From SIG440 sp045591095 (GTDB lineage: Bacteria > Bacillota > Clostridia > Monoglobales > Monoglobaceae), in NCBI GenBank assembly GCA_045591095.1, contig JAZNSF010000014.1:1-49126 (forward strand): a DNA stretch of 49,126 bases. The letters are read 5' to 3'. Shown in pieces: positions 33,241 to 41,381 of this stretch (its first letter is position 1; each line of letters starts with the position of its first letter). Below the pieces are notes generated by a model. It did no database searches. It was given only the letters and a program-made list of their open reading frames with translations, and was not told the origin of the DNA. The translations under genes and the position numbers were made by a program.

Positions 33241-34410
33241 TTAAATCCTTGCGACGCCGCTCTTTATAGCCGCCTCAGAGACAGCCTTTGCAACCGCTTT
33301 ACCCACTCTTTCGTCAAAAGCAGCAGGGATTATGTAATCTGCGCAAAGTTCTTCGTCCGATACAAGATCCCTGAGCGCATATGTTGCCGCCATCTTCATT
33401 TCGTCATTAATATCTTTTGCTCTGGCATCCAAAGCGCCTCTGAAAATACCGGGGAACGCGAGCACATTGTTTATCTGGTTTTTATAGTCAGATCGTCCCG
33501 AGCCGACAACAGCCGCACCGGCTTCCTTTGCTTCTTCAGGATAAATCTCCGGCACAGGGTTTGCCATTGCAAAAATGATCGGGTCCTTTGCCATGCTTCT
33601 GACCATTTCCTTGGAAACAAGTTTTGCCGCAGATACGCCGACAAACACGTCTGCTGCTTTCATTGCATCAGCGAGATTTCCTTTGAGGTGCTCGGGGTTT
33701 GTCTTTTTAGCAAGTTCTTGGTGAGCTTCGCTTAAATCCATTCCCTCGCAGATTATGCCACACTTATCAACCATAATCAAGTTTTTAGCGCCCAATTTGA
33801 GAAGGTGATTAGCAATTGCAGTGCCTGCACTGCCGGCGCCGTTGATAACTACTTTAATTTGGGTAATGTCCTTTTTAACCACTTTTAAAGCATTAAGTAT
33901 CCCGGCAGCCATAACTATTGCAGTTCCGGACTGGTCATCATGAAATACCGGTATGTCACACATTTCCCTAAGTCTTGTTTCAATCTCAAAGCACCTTGGC
34001 GCCGAGATATCTTCTAGGTTTATTCCGCCAAAGCTGCCTGAAAGCAAATAAACTGTACGTACAAATTCCTCAACATCCTGAGTCTTTATACAAAGAGGAA
34101 AAGCATCAACATCGGCAAAAGCCTTGAAAAGAGCACATTTACCTTCCATAACGGGCATACCTGCCTCGGGGCCGATATTTCCAAGCCCCAAAACTGCCGA
34201 GCCGTCTGTTATAACAGCAACAAGATTGTGACGTCTTGTAAGCTCAAATGACTTATCTATATCCTTTTGAATTTCAAGGCACGGCTCTGCTACACCGGGA
34301 GTATAAGCAAGCGAAAGATGCTCGGCATTTTCAAGCGGTGTTCTTGCGATGACCTCAATTTTTCCCCTCCATTCCTTATGCTTTTGTAATGCGCTCTCCT
34401 TAATGTCCAT
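33241..34410 (-). CDS. malic enzyme, NAD(P)-dependent decarboxylating
   Basis: This enzyme converts malate to pyruvate and CO2. The 389-residue short bacterial form has LSLAYTPGVAEPC with the catalytic Tyr, TDGSAVLGLGNIGP, the metal-binding FHDDQSGTAIV, and the NAD-binding VINGAGSAGTAIANHLL. GAGGAGG just before ATG 34410 sets the start; an in-frame ATG five codons earlier overlaps that site. Full length. It is followed by a TetR regulator gene. With pyruvate phosphate dikinase at 43639 it could serve pyruvate/PEP/malate exchange. Confidence 0.93.
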   Translation of the reverse strand: MDIKESALQKHKEWRGKIEVIARTPLENAEHLSLAYTPGVAEPCLEIQKDIDKSFELTRRHNLVAVITDGSAVLGLGNIGPEAGMPVMEGKCALFKAFADVDAFPLCIKTQDVEEFVRTVYLLSGSFGGINLEDISAPRCFEIETRLREMCDIPVFHDDQSGTAIVMAAGILNALKVVKKDITQIKVVINGAGSAGTAIANHLLKLGAKNLIMVDKCGIICEGMDLSEAHQELAKKTNPEHLKGNLADAMKAADVFVGVSAAKLVSKEMVRSMAKDPIIFAMANPVPEIYPEEAKEAGAAVVGSGRSDYKNQINNVLAFPGIFRGALDARAKDINDEMKMAATYALRDLVSDEELCADYIIPAAFDERVGKAVAKAVSEAAIKSGVARI

Positions 34411-34562
34411 TTTTATCCTCCTCATTGATTATAGTCAGCATCCTAAATTGCAAAATAATTCTCTTTCACCCAATAATTTTTATTATTATAAATCTTAAAA
34501 ATTATTTTGTCAATATAACAAAATTTACATTTTTTAAATGGTCCGTTCGATTTTTTTCAAAA

Positions 34563-34598
34563 CAAAAAAACATCCACCCATTTAAAAAGGCAGATGTT
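34563..34598 (-). terminator. terminator of the VanW gene
   Basis: AACATCTGCC and GGTGGATGTT pair over 10 bp, followed on the minus strand by TTTTTTTG. Confidence 0.85.
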
Positions 34599-34618
34599 TT
34601 TGATGGTTTTTTTACACT

Positions 34619-36403
34619 TTATATGCTTATATTATTCTCCTCAGCCATTTCGCTGTCTGCATCAGGGGCAATCAGACTATTTTCTTCGCTTTCGGTTGCA
34701 GGAGTACTTTCTTCCTCGTGTTTATTTTCGGTCTGTTCAGAGTCTTGCTCGTCCTGATTGACAGTTGGAATGTCTGGCTCCTCTTTTGAAATTTCCATAC
34801 CCGGTGTATAGGGTTTAAGATTTTCAGACGGTGTTTCCTTATCTAGTGGGTTTACTTCTTCTTCTATTGGGGCAGCTCTATATACACTGCGCGTCAGCTT
34901 TTCGGTTTTTATCACCTCGCCATTTTTCTTTACAACTCTTGACGAAGCAATTGCATATCCTATTGCGCCTTTATTTGCTATGTACTTATAGCCTTTTGGT
35001 ATCTCGGGGTTTTCGGTGCGTTCGGTTTCAGGCTCGTATGTCGCTGTACGCGAATGATAAAGTTCCACAGTAATTTCCGGGTCCTTTACCCCTAAAATTG
35101 AACACGTAAGCCGTCTTCCCTCCACCTTTGCCGAAATTTTTATAGGATAGGGGGTATTATTTTTAAGTTTAAGGTCAATATAACCCTCGGCAATAGTTGC
35201 ATCCTGACCCGGCGGCATATAACTTACCGGGAGAGAGTGTGAAGTTCGGCTGACAATTTCAAGGTTTGCATAAAGCGCTGCCGAATAAAGTGTAGACGAT
35301 GTCTGGCAAATCCCGCCGCCTATTCCGCTTTCCACTTTGTTACCTATGTATACGCCGGCTTCGCGGTATCCGTTTTCCACAGTACGTCTTCCAACTGTCT
35401 TGTCATAAGAAAATTCATCACCCGGCATCAGAATAACGCCGTCAATCCGGCTTGCAGTCAGTATTACATTGCTGGCTCTTTCAGCTGTGCTTGTAGCAAA
35501 ATTTGAGGACCACGTGCCCATCGTATCCCTGAACAAAAGTTCTTGAAGGTCAGCGGAGGATACCTCGGGCATTTCAGTTTCTACCGTCAAATCGTACCTT
35601 GGCTGATTTGCATCCAGTGCCATCTTTACCGACTCTTTATCAACTTTGATCCCTACCTTTTCAGGGATAATTATCACTTCTCCGTCTTTAAGACTGTACT
35701 CGGCATTTTTCATGGGCGCCATAATCTCTTCATAAAGTTTGTCAAGGTCGGCCTTTTCTTCCGGCACTTCTTTAATTTTAAAGCTTAATTCTTTTATGCT
35801 GCTGTCAAGCACCGCCTGACGCAAACTCTCTCTTACCTCTTTTCGGTCAATCATTCTTCCGCCGTGACCACGTACGATAGTAAGGGTACTTCCGTCAATC
35901 TCATAATAAGTAGAAACCGCCGGAATTTCCTTATCGGCTGCAAGCTCTTTTATTACATCTTCAAGTAGTTTCTCGTCCATGGAAACAGCAAGCGGAACCG
36001 TCTCGCCCTTAAATGCAAGGGAAAAAAGTTTTCCGGTTTTTTTAAAAATACCACCGCTTCTGCCCACTTTGAATGCTTTTTGTACTGTTTCTTTGCTTTC
36101 TGATTTCAGGTCAAATTCAATCAAGTCAACTGTCTTTTGATTTTTGTCACAATTAAGGGTTATTTCTCTGTCAATTGATATTTCACCAAAGGCATCTTCC
36201 AGAGTCTTTTCGGCCTCATCAATGGTCATACCGCCTATTCTTATTCCTTCGACCTCTATATTAGGCAAAATTTTAGCATACGCCGCCGAATACGCAAAAA
36301 AACAAAGCGCGAGTGTTATGGCAGCAAAACCTAGTATCGCCGCCAAAGTAATGCCTCTTGATTTTTTTGCATACTCCCTTATTTTCAGTAAAGCCTTTTT
36401 CAT
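34619..36403 (-). CDS. VanW-family protein
   Basis: This 594-residue protein has an N-terminal membrane anchor (about 18-40). Two putative peptidoglycan-binding-4 type domains follow, then a VanW domain (SSNFATSTAERASNVILTA, LMPGDEFSYDKTVG, GIGGGICQTSSTLYSAALYANLE), a C-terminal beta domain and a low-complexity Glu/Pro/Thr-rich tail of about 75 residues. It is anchored in the membrane and probably acts in the cell wall; the VanW function is not established. The frame opens 43 codons earlier, but GAGAGGAC before ATG 36403 fits better. Divergent from the ger operon. Confidence 0.88.
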   Translation of the reverse strand: MKKALLKIREYAKKSRGITLAAILGFAAITLALCFFAYSAAYAKILPNIEVEGIRIGGMTIDEAEKTLEDAFGEISIDREITLNCDKNQKTVDLIEFDLKSESKETVQKAFKVGRSGGIFKKTGKLFSLAFKGETVPLAVSMDEKLLEDVIKELAADKEIPAVSTYYEIDGSTLTIVRGHGGRMIDRKEVRESLRQAVLDSSIKELSFKIKEVPEEKADLDKLYEEIMAPMKNAEYSLKDGEVIIIPEKVGIKVDKESVKMALDANQPRYDLTVETEMPEVSSADLQELLFRDTMGTWSSNFATSTAERASNVILTASRIDGVILMPGDEFSYDKTVGRRTVENGYREAGVYIGNKVESGIGGGICQTSSTLYSAALYANLEIVSRTSHSLPVSYMPPGQDATIAEGYIDLKLKNNTPYPIKISAKVEGRRLTCSILGVKDPEITVELYHSRTATYEPETERTENPEIPKGYKYIANKGAIGYAIASSRVVKKNGEVIKTEKLTRSVYRAAPIEEEVNPLDKETPSENLKPYTPGMEISKEEPDIPTVNQDEQDSEQTENKHEEESTPATESEENSLIAPDADSEMAEENNISI

Positions 36404-36479
36404 AGGGTCTGTCCTCTCTATATATGCAAAGTTAGTCCTTCTGATAATGTTTATTCCAGTTTTTTTCGTATATACCTTG

Positions 36480-36507
36480 ATTTTATCATAAGGAGCAAAA
36501 AAGTCAA
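36480..36507 (-). promoter_or_regulatory. promoter of the VanW gene
   Basis: TTGACT (36502-36507), a 16-bp spacer and TAAAAT (36480-36485) lie on the minus strand. Confidence 0.6.
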
Positions 36508-36607
36508 GCAGTTTTAAAAACTTTTTTGGCACAGCAATCCGCCGTTAAATTTCCTTTCTTATTATAAAATACCAGCTTATGGGAATACTTAACACGAGGT
36601 GATATTT

Positions 36608-38149
36608 TTGGATTTGTCAAATTCTGAATCCGGGGAGAAGTCATATCCCGGTCAAACAAACAAGGTAAGTCCCGACCTTAACAAAAACCTGGAATTTTTA
36701 AAAGACGTATTTAAGCCATCGAAAAACTTTGATATTGTTTTTCGCCTCTTTAAGATGCACCTTAAGGGTAAAGACATTGACGGCTTTTTGGTGTTTTTTG
36801 ATGGTCTTGTAAACAAAGACTTCGTAAACAGAGATATACTTGCGCCACTTATGTCACGCACATTTGACATGGCAGAAACAAAAGACAGTCTTGAGGAAAC
36901 CGTATACAAATGCATCCTGTCCCAGGCACCAAACAGCAAACATAGCGATATGAGCCTCATAATTGACCTTGTCGGTTTTGGCAACTGTGCCGTTTTTGTT
37001 GACGGGCTCGGCTGTTCTTTTGTGGCAGATATAAAAGGCTGGGGCTCGCGAAGTGTGGGCAGGCCAATATCCGAAGCTGTGCTTTCGGGTCCTCAGGAAG
37101 CATTTTCCGAGACTGTAATGACCAATGTGGGGCTTGTGCGAAAAATCCTCAAAGACCCCAACCTCATTGCCGAAAATATAAGTGTTGGAAATGTAAGCAA
37201 AACCCCCTGCGCCCTTATGTATATAGACGGCATAACCAGCAAAAAATTGGTAGATGAGGCCAGAAATCGCCTTTCGTCAATAGATACCGATTATATTTTT
37301 TCCTCAGCAGATATCGAAATGTTTGTTGAGGAAAGCACCCTATTTCCTCTGCCTCAAATATTAAAGACCGAGCGGCCTGACCGGGTAGCGGCTCAGCTCG
37401 CTGACGGCAAGGTTGCAATTATCGTTCAGGGAAGTCCCTTTGTTCTTATTCTCCCTGCCTCTGCCCGTGACCTTGCAGAGTCCTCCGAGGATAATTATGT
37501 CCGGGTAGCCGAAGCCAACTTTATGCGGTTTGTAAGGCTTATCGGGTGCTTTCTTGCTCTGTTTCTTCCCGGAATTTTTATAAGCACGGTTCTTTATCAC
37601 CACGAAAGCATACCCACCGACCTTTTGTTTGCCATAGAGGCAAGCCGCGAACAGATGCCTTTCCCCATAGTTTTGGAGCTTATCATTATGGTCCTCTCAT
37701 TTGAGCTTATAAAAGAGGCCTCTATCCGTGTTCCCGAGCCTATCGGCTCTACCTTGGGGATTGTAGGCGGTCTTATCCTTGGCCAGTCGGCAGTATCTGC
37801 AAATATCGCAAGTCCGCTTCTTATAATCATAGTGTCACTTTCGGCTCTGGGCGCATTTGCCGCACCCTCGTCTTCTATTTCGAGGGCAATCTCGGTGCTG
37901 CAATTTTTGTTCATCTTTTTGGGTGCAATCGCGGGATTTTTGGGACTCTCGCTTGGGATTTTTGGTCTTTGTTCGTATCTCTCCTCGGGTAAATCCTTTG
38001 GCGTTCCCTATATGTCACCATCCGGCACATCCGAAAGTCCGTTTTTTGTAGTGCCCATCTGGAAAAGAGAAACCCGCCCGAAAGACCTCCTTTCACAAAG
38101 ACAAAAAAAGCAGCCACACATCAGCCGAAAATGGAAAGGAGGCGCCTGA
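36608..38149 (+). CDS. gerAA: spore germination protein, GerAA family
   Basis: This is the A subunit of a germinant receptor in the inner spore membrane. The 513-residue protein has a large N-terminal hydrophilic part (to about 290) and a C-terminal membrane part with about five helices (LIGCFLALFLPGIFISTVLY, TLGIVGGLILGQSAV, FLFIFLGAIAGFLGL). Family motifs VRIPEPIG-like (VRVPEPIGSTLG) and FGVPYMSP are present. The likely start is TTG 36608 behind GAGGTGA; GTG 36599 is an alternative but overlaps that site. It overlaps the gerAB ribosome region and leads a complete A-B-C operon. Confidence 0.93.
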   Translation: MDLSNSESGEKSYPGQTNKVSPDLNKNLEFLKDVFKPSKNFDIVFRLFKMHLKGKDIDGFLVFFDGLVNKDFVNRDILAPLMSRTFDMAETKDSLEETVYKCILSQAPNSKHSDMSLIIDLVGFGNCAVFVDGLGCSFVADIKGWGSRSVGRPISEAVLSGPQEAFSETVMTNVGLVRKILKDPNLIAENISVGNVSKTPCALMYIDGITSKKLVDEARNRLSSIDTDYIFSSADIEMFVEESTLFPLPQILKTERPDRVAAQLADGKVAIIVQGSPFVLILPASARDLAESSEDNYVRVAEANFMRFVRLIGCFLALFLPGIFISTVLYHHESIPTDLLFAIEASREQMPFPIVLELIIMVLSFELIKEASIRVPEPIGSTLGIVGGLILGQSAVSANIASPLLIIIVSLSALGAFAAPSSSISRAISVLQFLFIFLGAIAGFLGLSLGIFGLCSYLSSGKSFGVPYMSPSGTSESPFFVVPIWKRETRPKDLLSQRQKKQPHISRKWKGGA

Positions 38150-38150
38150 T

Positions 38151-39239
38151 ATGAATTCTGAATACAACTCTCGTTTAAAAACAAAAGACACTTGCTTTGT
38201 CTTAATAAACCTGCTGATTTTCAGGATTTTTTCACGGTTCCCGGCTATATTTTTTACTACTTCAGGAAGTGGCGCTGCACTAACTGCACTGTGGTCAGGA
38301 TTAATCTCATTTGCCGCAATATTTTTGTTCTTTTGGCTTTGGGGAAGACTTGGCGGCGGAAACATTATTAACCTGGCAAACATGGCGTTTGGCAGTTTTG
38401 GGAAATACACCGCCATAACCATAGTTGAATTTTGTCTTTTTTTGTCTGCAGTTTCTGCCTTAAGTGATATTTCTGCCTTAGCAAAAATTATATCGTTTCC
38501 CACTGCTCCTTTTTGGTTTGTTGTTTTGTTCTTTGTCTTAGGAGCATTACTCGGGACTTTGAGTGGGCTGGACTCTCTTTTCAGAACTCACGGAATTTTT
38601 GTGCCGCTTATAGTGTTTGGCTTAGCTTTATTAATAATTTCTGTTGTATCTTCGGGGGATTTTAACAGGCTCTTCCCGATTTTGGGAAGTGGACCTCAGG
38701 CAGTTTTTGGCAAAGGACTTAGCGGTACAATAATGCACTCTGATATACTGCTTTTGTTTTTGCTTTCGCCATCAGAAAGTCACGATAAATTCCCCCGAAA
38801 AAAATTCCTTATTGCATCGGGTGTAGGAATAGCACTTTGCACTTTGTTCGTTTTTGCGGTAAGTGTATCGGTTTCGGAAGCAGTTATCACCGAAGAAAGT
38901 TTTTCCTTTTATCTATGTCTTAAGGAGATCTATTATGGCAGATTTTTTCAGCGTATTGATGCCATAATGCAGCTTCTTTCTTCACTTTCGGTGATGCTTT
39001 ATCTTTCTCTAAGCGCCACTCTTTTTTCTGCAAAAGTGCTGGGTGCCAAAAATTTACGTAAACAAAAAGTAATTTCGTCAGCCTTTATCCTGATTGTCGC
39101 CGCTGCGTGTCTTATTCTTCGTACTATCGGTCAGGAAGTTTTTAGGAGTCTGCTCTTTATATTCGGGTTCAGCGGCATCGGTCTTTTGCTTGTTACACTA
39201 CTTTTTGCAAAAAGGAGAAACAAAAATGAAAAAATATAG
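38151..39239 (+). CDS. gerAB: spore germination protein, GerAB family permease
   Basis: The B subunit of the germinant receptor is an amino-acid-permease-like membrane protein (APC superfamily) that binds the germinant. The 362-residue protein has about ten hydrophobic helices, beginning FVLINLLIFRIFSRFPAIFF, and ends in a basic tail RRNKNEKI. The start codon follows the gerAA stop by one base, with AAAGGAGGCGC upstream, so it is coupled. Length matches the family. Confidence 0.9.
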   Translation: MNSEYNSRLKTKDTCFVLINLLIFRIFSRFPAIFFTTSGSGAALTALWSGLISFAAIFLFFWLWGRLGGGNIINLANMAFGSFGKYTAITIVEFCLFLSAVSALSDISALAKIISFPTAPFWFVVLFFVLGALLGTLSGLDSLFRTHGIFVPLIVFGLALLIISVVSSGDFNRLFPILGSGPQAVFGKGLSGTIMHSDILLLFLLSPSESHDKFPRKKFLIASGVGIALCTLFVFAVSVSVSEAVITEESFSFYLCLKEIYYGRFFQRIDAIMQLLSSLSVMLYLSLSATLFSAKVLGAKNLRKQKVISSAFILIVAAACLILRTIGQEVFRSLLFIFGFSGIGLLLVTLLFAKRRNKNEKI

Positions 39240-40404
39240 TCCCGTATTCATTTTTATTTTGTCAATTTTTTTGCTCTGTGGTTGCTATGACAATAAGGAA
39301 ATCGACGAAACGGCGTATATTATCGCTCTTGGTATCGACAAAAGCGAAAAAAACGGCTATGACTATACCTTTCAATTTTCCGCACCCCTTGCCACCATGA
39401 GCGGCGAGGGCAGTAAAGGCGGCGACGAAAACGAAAAAAACGAAAATTCCACCGTTCGAAACTTAGTAATAAGCGCCCCTGACTTTTACACTGCAAAAAA
39501 TATGACCAACAATTTTTTGAGTAAAACCGTGGATATGTCGCATCTTAAGCTGATTGTCTTTTCTGCTGGTGTGGATAGTGACGGATTTTTAAATCATTCA
39601 CAGTTTATGCTGCGTGAACGCGAGGTCCGTCCACACACAGCAGTAGCGCTCTCCAAAACCTCTGCGCAAAGCTACTTAAAAAGCGTAAACCCACAGCTTG
39701 AAGCAAACACTGCAAAATACTACGAGCTTATGGCTCTTCGTTCCAATAATGTTTATTCGCCGACCAAACGATTGTCGGATTTTGTCGACGAAATAAGTTC
39801 TGCCCTCGGTGTGTCCGTTCTTCCGATAGCCCAAAGCTATGCTTCAGACAGCTTAGGGCAAAGAGGCTCAGCTTTGGTCGGCATCGAAAATTCCAACATC
39901 CAATCAAACAACGCAGAACTCAGAGGAATGGCAATCTTCAAAGAAGGCAAGGTTCAAAGCCTTATGAGTGGCAAAGATGCAATGATTTTTAACATTTTAA
40001 CCCGCTCCATTAAAAGCTGCACCATAACTCTTAAAAATCCGTATCTTGACAATGGCTTTTTGACATTTAGGCTAAATGTACCGCATGCCGCTCGTTATGC
40101 TTTTGAAACTAAACAAAAACCTTGTAAGATTCTGGCCTCGCAAAGCCTTGAAATCAATTTTTTCGGGGCTTCCCTGCCCAAAGGTTTTTTGGATAATGCC
40201 GAGCTTTATGATTACGCAAAACGTGTCTTGACCGATGAGGTTTCCGCATATTTTTATCGTCTGTCCCGAACTCACCGGGCAGATATAATGAAGCTTGGCG
40301 ACCATGCTAAACAAAGCTTTTTGACCGAAAAAGAGTGGAAGCAATATGATTGGGAAAAAGCATTTAAAAGTGCGGAGTTTAAGATAGAGATTTCATTCAC
40401 ATAA
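39226..40404 (+). CDS. gerAC: spore germination lipoprotein, GerAC family
   Basis: The C subunit of the germinant receptor is a lipoprotein on the outer face of the inner spore membrane. The 392-residue protein has a lipoprotein signal (FILSIFLLCGC, modified Cys about 20) and then the Ger(x)C domain: DNKEIDETAYIIALGIDK, MSHLKLIVFS, LREREVRPHTAVALS. AAAGGAG sets ATG 39226, and the gene overlaps the end of gerAB by 14 bases. The frame extends 44 codons upstream but without a site. Length is normal. Confidence 0.93.
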   Translation: MKKYSPVFIFILSIFLLCGCYDNKEIDETAYIIALGIDKSEKNGYDYTFQFSAPLATMSGEGSKGGDENEKNENSTVRNLVISAPDFYTAKNMTNNFLSKTVDMSHLKLIVFSAGVDSDGFLNHSQFMLREREVRPHTAVALSKTSAQSYLKSVNPQLEANTAKYYELMALRSNNVYSPTKRLSDFVDEISSALGVSVLPIAQSYASDSLGQRGSALVGIENSNIQSNNAELRGMAIFKEGKVQSLMSGKDAMIFNILTRSIKSCTITLKNPYLDNGFLTFRLNVPHAARYAFETKQKPCKILASQSLEINFFGASLPKGFLDNAELYDYAKRVLTDEVSAYFYRLSRTHRADIMKLGDHAKQSFLTEKEWKQYDWEKAFKSAEFKIEISFT

Positions 40405-40423
40405 AATTATATTTTTCAATTTA

Positions 40424-40440
40424 GGGGATATTGTCCCCTA
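40424..40440 (+). repeat. stray end-hairpin of the repeat element
   Basis: AGGGGATATTGTCCCCT resembles the 5' hairpin of the copy at 47212 (AGGGGAC-GCA-GTCCCCT). It stands alone just after gerAC and may be a truncated fourth copy. Confidence 0.4.
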
Positions 40441-40465
40441 AGACCGCATAATTCATTATTTCTTT

Positions 40466-40675
40466 ATCGGGGGTTTCTGCAGCAAAACCCCCGATACCCC
40501 CTGCCGCGCCGATTCACGCCTTAGGTGGCTGTAATACTCAAATTGTCTGCGGGTACCAAACGCTCGGATACTTAAACTCATTAAGTGCCTCACTAAATCG
40601 GTGGTGCCTGCAGCGGAAATTGATTGCACCACCGATTTTTGATGTCCTCGACAATTTTCGAAACACCCACCAATC
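40466..40675 (+). ncRNA. structured repeat element, copy 1
   Basis: Copy 1 folds into five helices. A 5' hairpin pairs ATCGGGGGTTT with AAACCCCCGAT. GGTGG (40524) pairs with CCACC (40667). AAATTGTC (40540-40547) pairs with GACAATTT (40650-40657). One hairpin is ACTTAA-ACTCA-TTAAGT (40570-40586). A 13-bp hairpin, AAATCGGTGGTGC with GCACCACCGATTT, has the loop containing AGCGGAAATTGATT. Stem sequences differ from the other two copies while the ACTCA loop, the AGCGGAAA..TGATT loop and an ACCCCC..GCCG segment are shared. No protein is encoded. RNA or single-stranded DNA function is inferred. Confidence 0.6.
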
Positions 40676-40687
40676 GCCGCTCATAAG

Positions 40688-40718
40688 CGAAAAAGACCAC
40701 CAAAGGTGGTCTTAAAAT
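40688..40718 (-). terminator. terminator at the end of element copy 2
   Basis: GACCACC-AAA-GGTGGTC with AA/TT extensions sits between copies 1 and 2. On the minus strand it ends in TTTTTCGC, placed like an intrinsic terminator at the 3' end of copy 2. The plus-strand T-run is weak. Confidence 0.7.
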
Positions 40719-40937
40719 CCGTCATCGAAAAGCCGAATTTAAGATGTTTGCGAAAATTTTTGAATTAGCCAAAAGATATCGGAAATCAATTTCTGTTTCA
40801 ACCGCTATCTTTAGCGAGAGCACACGCTGGGTGCGTGTATTCGAGCGGTGGCGTAATGAAAAAATTTGAGCATCTACATCTTTTGAGGCTTTGAGCGACG
40901 GCTACGGGGGTTATAGGGGGCAGCGCCCGCCTATAAA
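40705..40937 (-). ncRNA. structured repeat element, copy 2 (inverted)
   Basis: The homologue of copies 1 and 3 reads on the minus strand. Pairs are AAAGCC (40729-40734) with GGCTTT (40887-40892), AAGATGT (40741-40747) with ACATCTT (40876-40882), and AAATTTTT with AAAAATTT. The hairpin ACACGC (40822-40827) with GCGTGT (40833-40838) has loop ACCCA on the minus strand. AAAGATATCGG (40772-40782) pairs with CCGCTATCTTT (40802-40812) around a loop with AGAAATTGATT. It is about 85 percent like copy 3 by eye and ends at a terminator. Forms an inverted pair with copy 1. Confidence 0.6.
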
Positions 40938-40945
40938 AATAACAC

Positions 40946-40974
40946 TTGTAATTTAATCCAATCAGTGGTATAAT
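40946..40974 (+). promoter_or_regulatory. promoter of the structured leader RNA
   Basis: TTGTAA (40946-40951), a 17-bp spacer and TATAAT (40969-40974) on the plus strand. The predicted start near 40981 coincides with the first base of the long stem that follows. Confidence 0.82.
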
Positions 40975-40980
40975 ATTTTT

Positions 40981-41145
40981 GTCACACAAATCAAATAAAT
41001 TTTTCAAGCCATAATAAGTATGAATTTTTGTTTTTGGCAAAAATGCATACTCTTTATTCATGCTTGTTATGGCGAGTTTGGATTTGTGTGACAACAAGGA
41101 GTCATGCATTTTTCATGCGTGGCTTCGGCTGCGCATTTTTTATTT
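40981..41145 (+). ncRNA. structured leader or small RNA with terminator
   Basis: A long stem-loop begins at the predicted 5' end: GTCACACAAATC (40981-40992) pairs perfectly with GATTTGTGTGAC (41081-41092). Inside, CCATAATAAG pairs with CTTGTTATGG and AGTATG with CATACT. A second hairpin, ATGCGTGGC-TTCG-GCTGCGCAT (41115-41136), is followed by ten Ts with one A, an intrinsic terminator. The result is a 165-nt transcript. It may be a free small RNA or a riboswitch/attenuator for the 61-residue ORF that begins 17 nt later. I do not recognise a known class. Confidence 0.6.
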
Positions 41146-41161
41146 AAAAAGAGCATCAAAA

Positions 41162-41347
41162 ATGGTTGACTACCAAAAGCTTTGTATAAAACTTTTTAAC
41201 GAAATTACAAAAACTATAGCTTCCCTTGAGAAGCTTCAGGAAGAAGTCTTTAACAACTTTATCCAGTCAAATTCTTCAAAGGAAGAAGCAAGAGAATTTG
41301 TGACCGGCTTAGATTTAAAAAACAGCTCAAATTATAAACTAAAGTAA
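41162..41347 (+). CDS. small helical protein of unknown function
   Basis: This 61-residue protein starts at ATG 41162 (MVDYQKLCIKLFNEI) and is predicted to be mostly amphipathic helix with a heptad-like KTIASLEKLQEEVF stretch, ending in a polar tail. The ribosome site is weak (AAAGAGC). It sits directly after the structured RNA and terminator at 40981-41145, so expression probably depends on readthrough. The frame continues upstream through the RNA, which is not likely to be coding. No family recognised. Confidence 0.55.
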   Translation: MVDYQKLCIKLFNEITKTIASLEKLQEEVFNNFIQSNSSKEEAREFVTGLDLKNSSNYKLK

Positions 41348-41378
41348 GATGCCGTCGGTCAAATCCCGACGGCATCTT
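41348..41378. terminator. hairpin between converging genes
   Basis: AGATGCCGTCGG and CCGACGGCATCT form a 12-bp stem with short T-runs on both sides. It lies between the 61-residue ORF and the end of mtaB and probably acts in both directions. Confidence 0.7.
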
Positions 41379-41381
41379 TCG

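Noticed and set aside
34431..34440. TATAAT just upstream of malic enzyme as its promoter
   Set aside because: It is only a few bases from the ribosome site and has no -35 box at proper distance.
40441..40940. Possible CRISPR array or tandem repeats in the gap after gerAC
   Set aside because: There are two diverged copies in inverted orientation with folded arms, not short identical repeats with spacers.
41060..41161. N-terminal extension of the 61-residue ORF
   Set aside because: The extension lies inside the structured RNA and terminator; the internal ATG 41162 is more credible.
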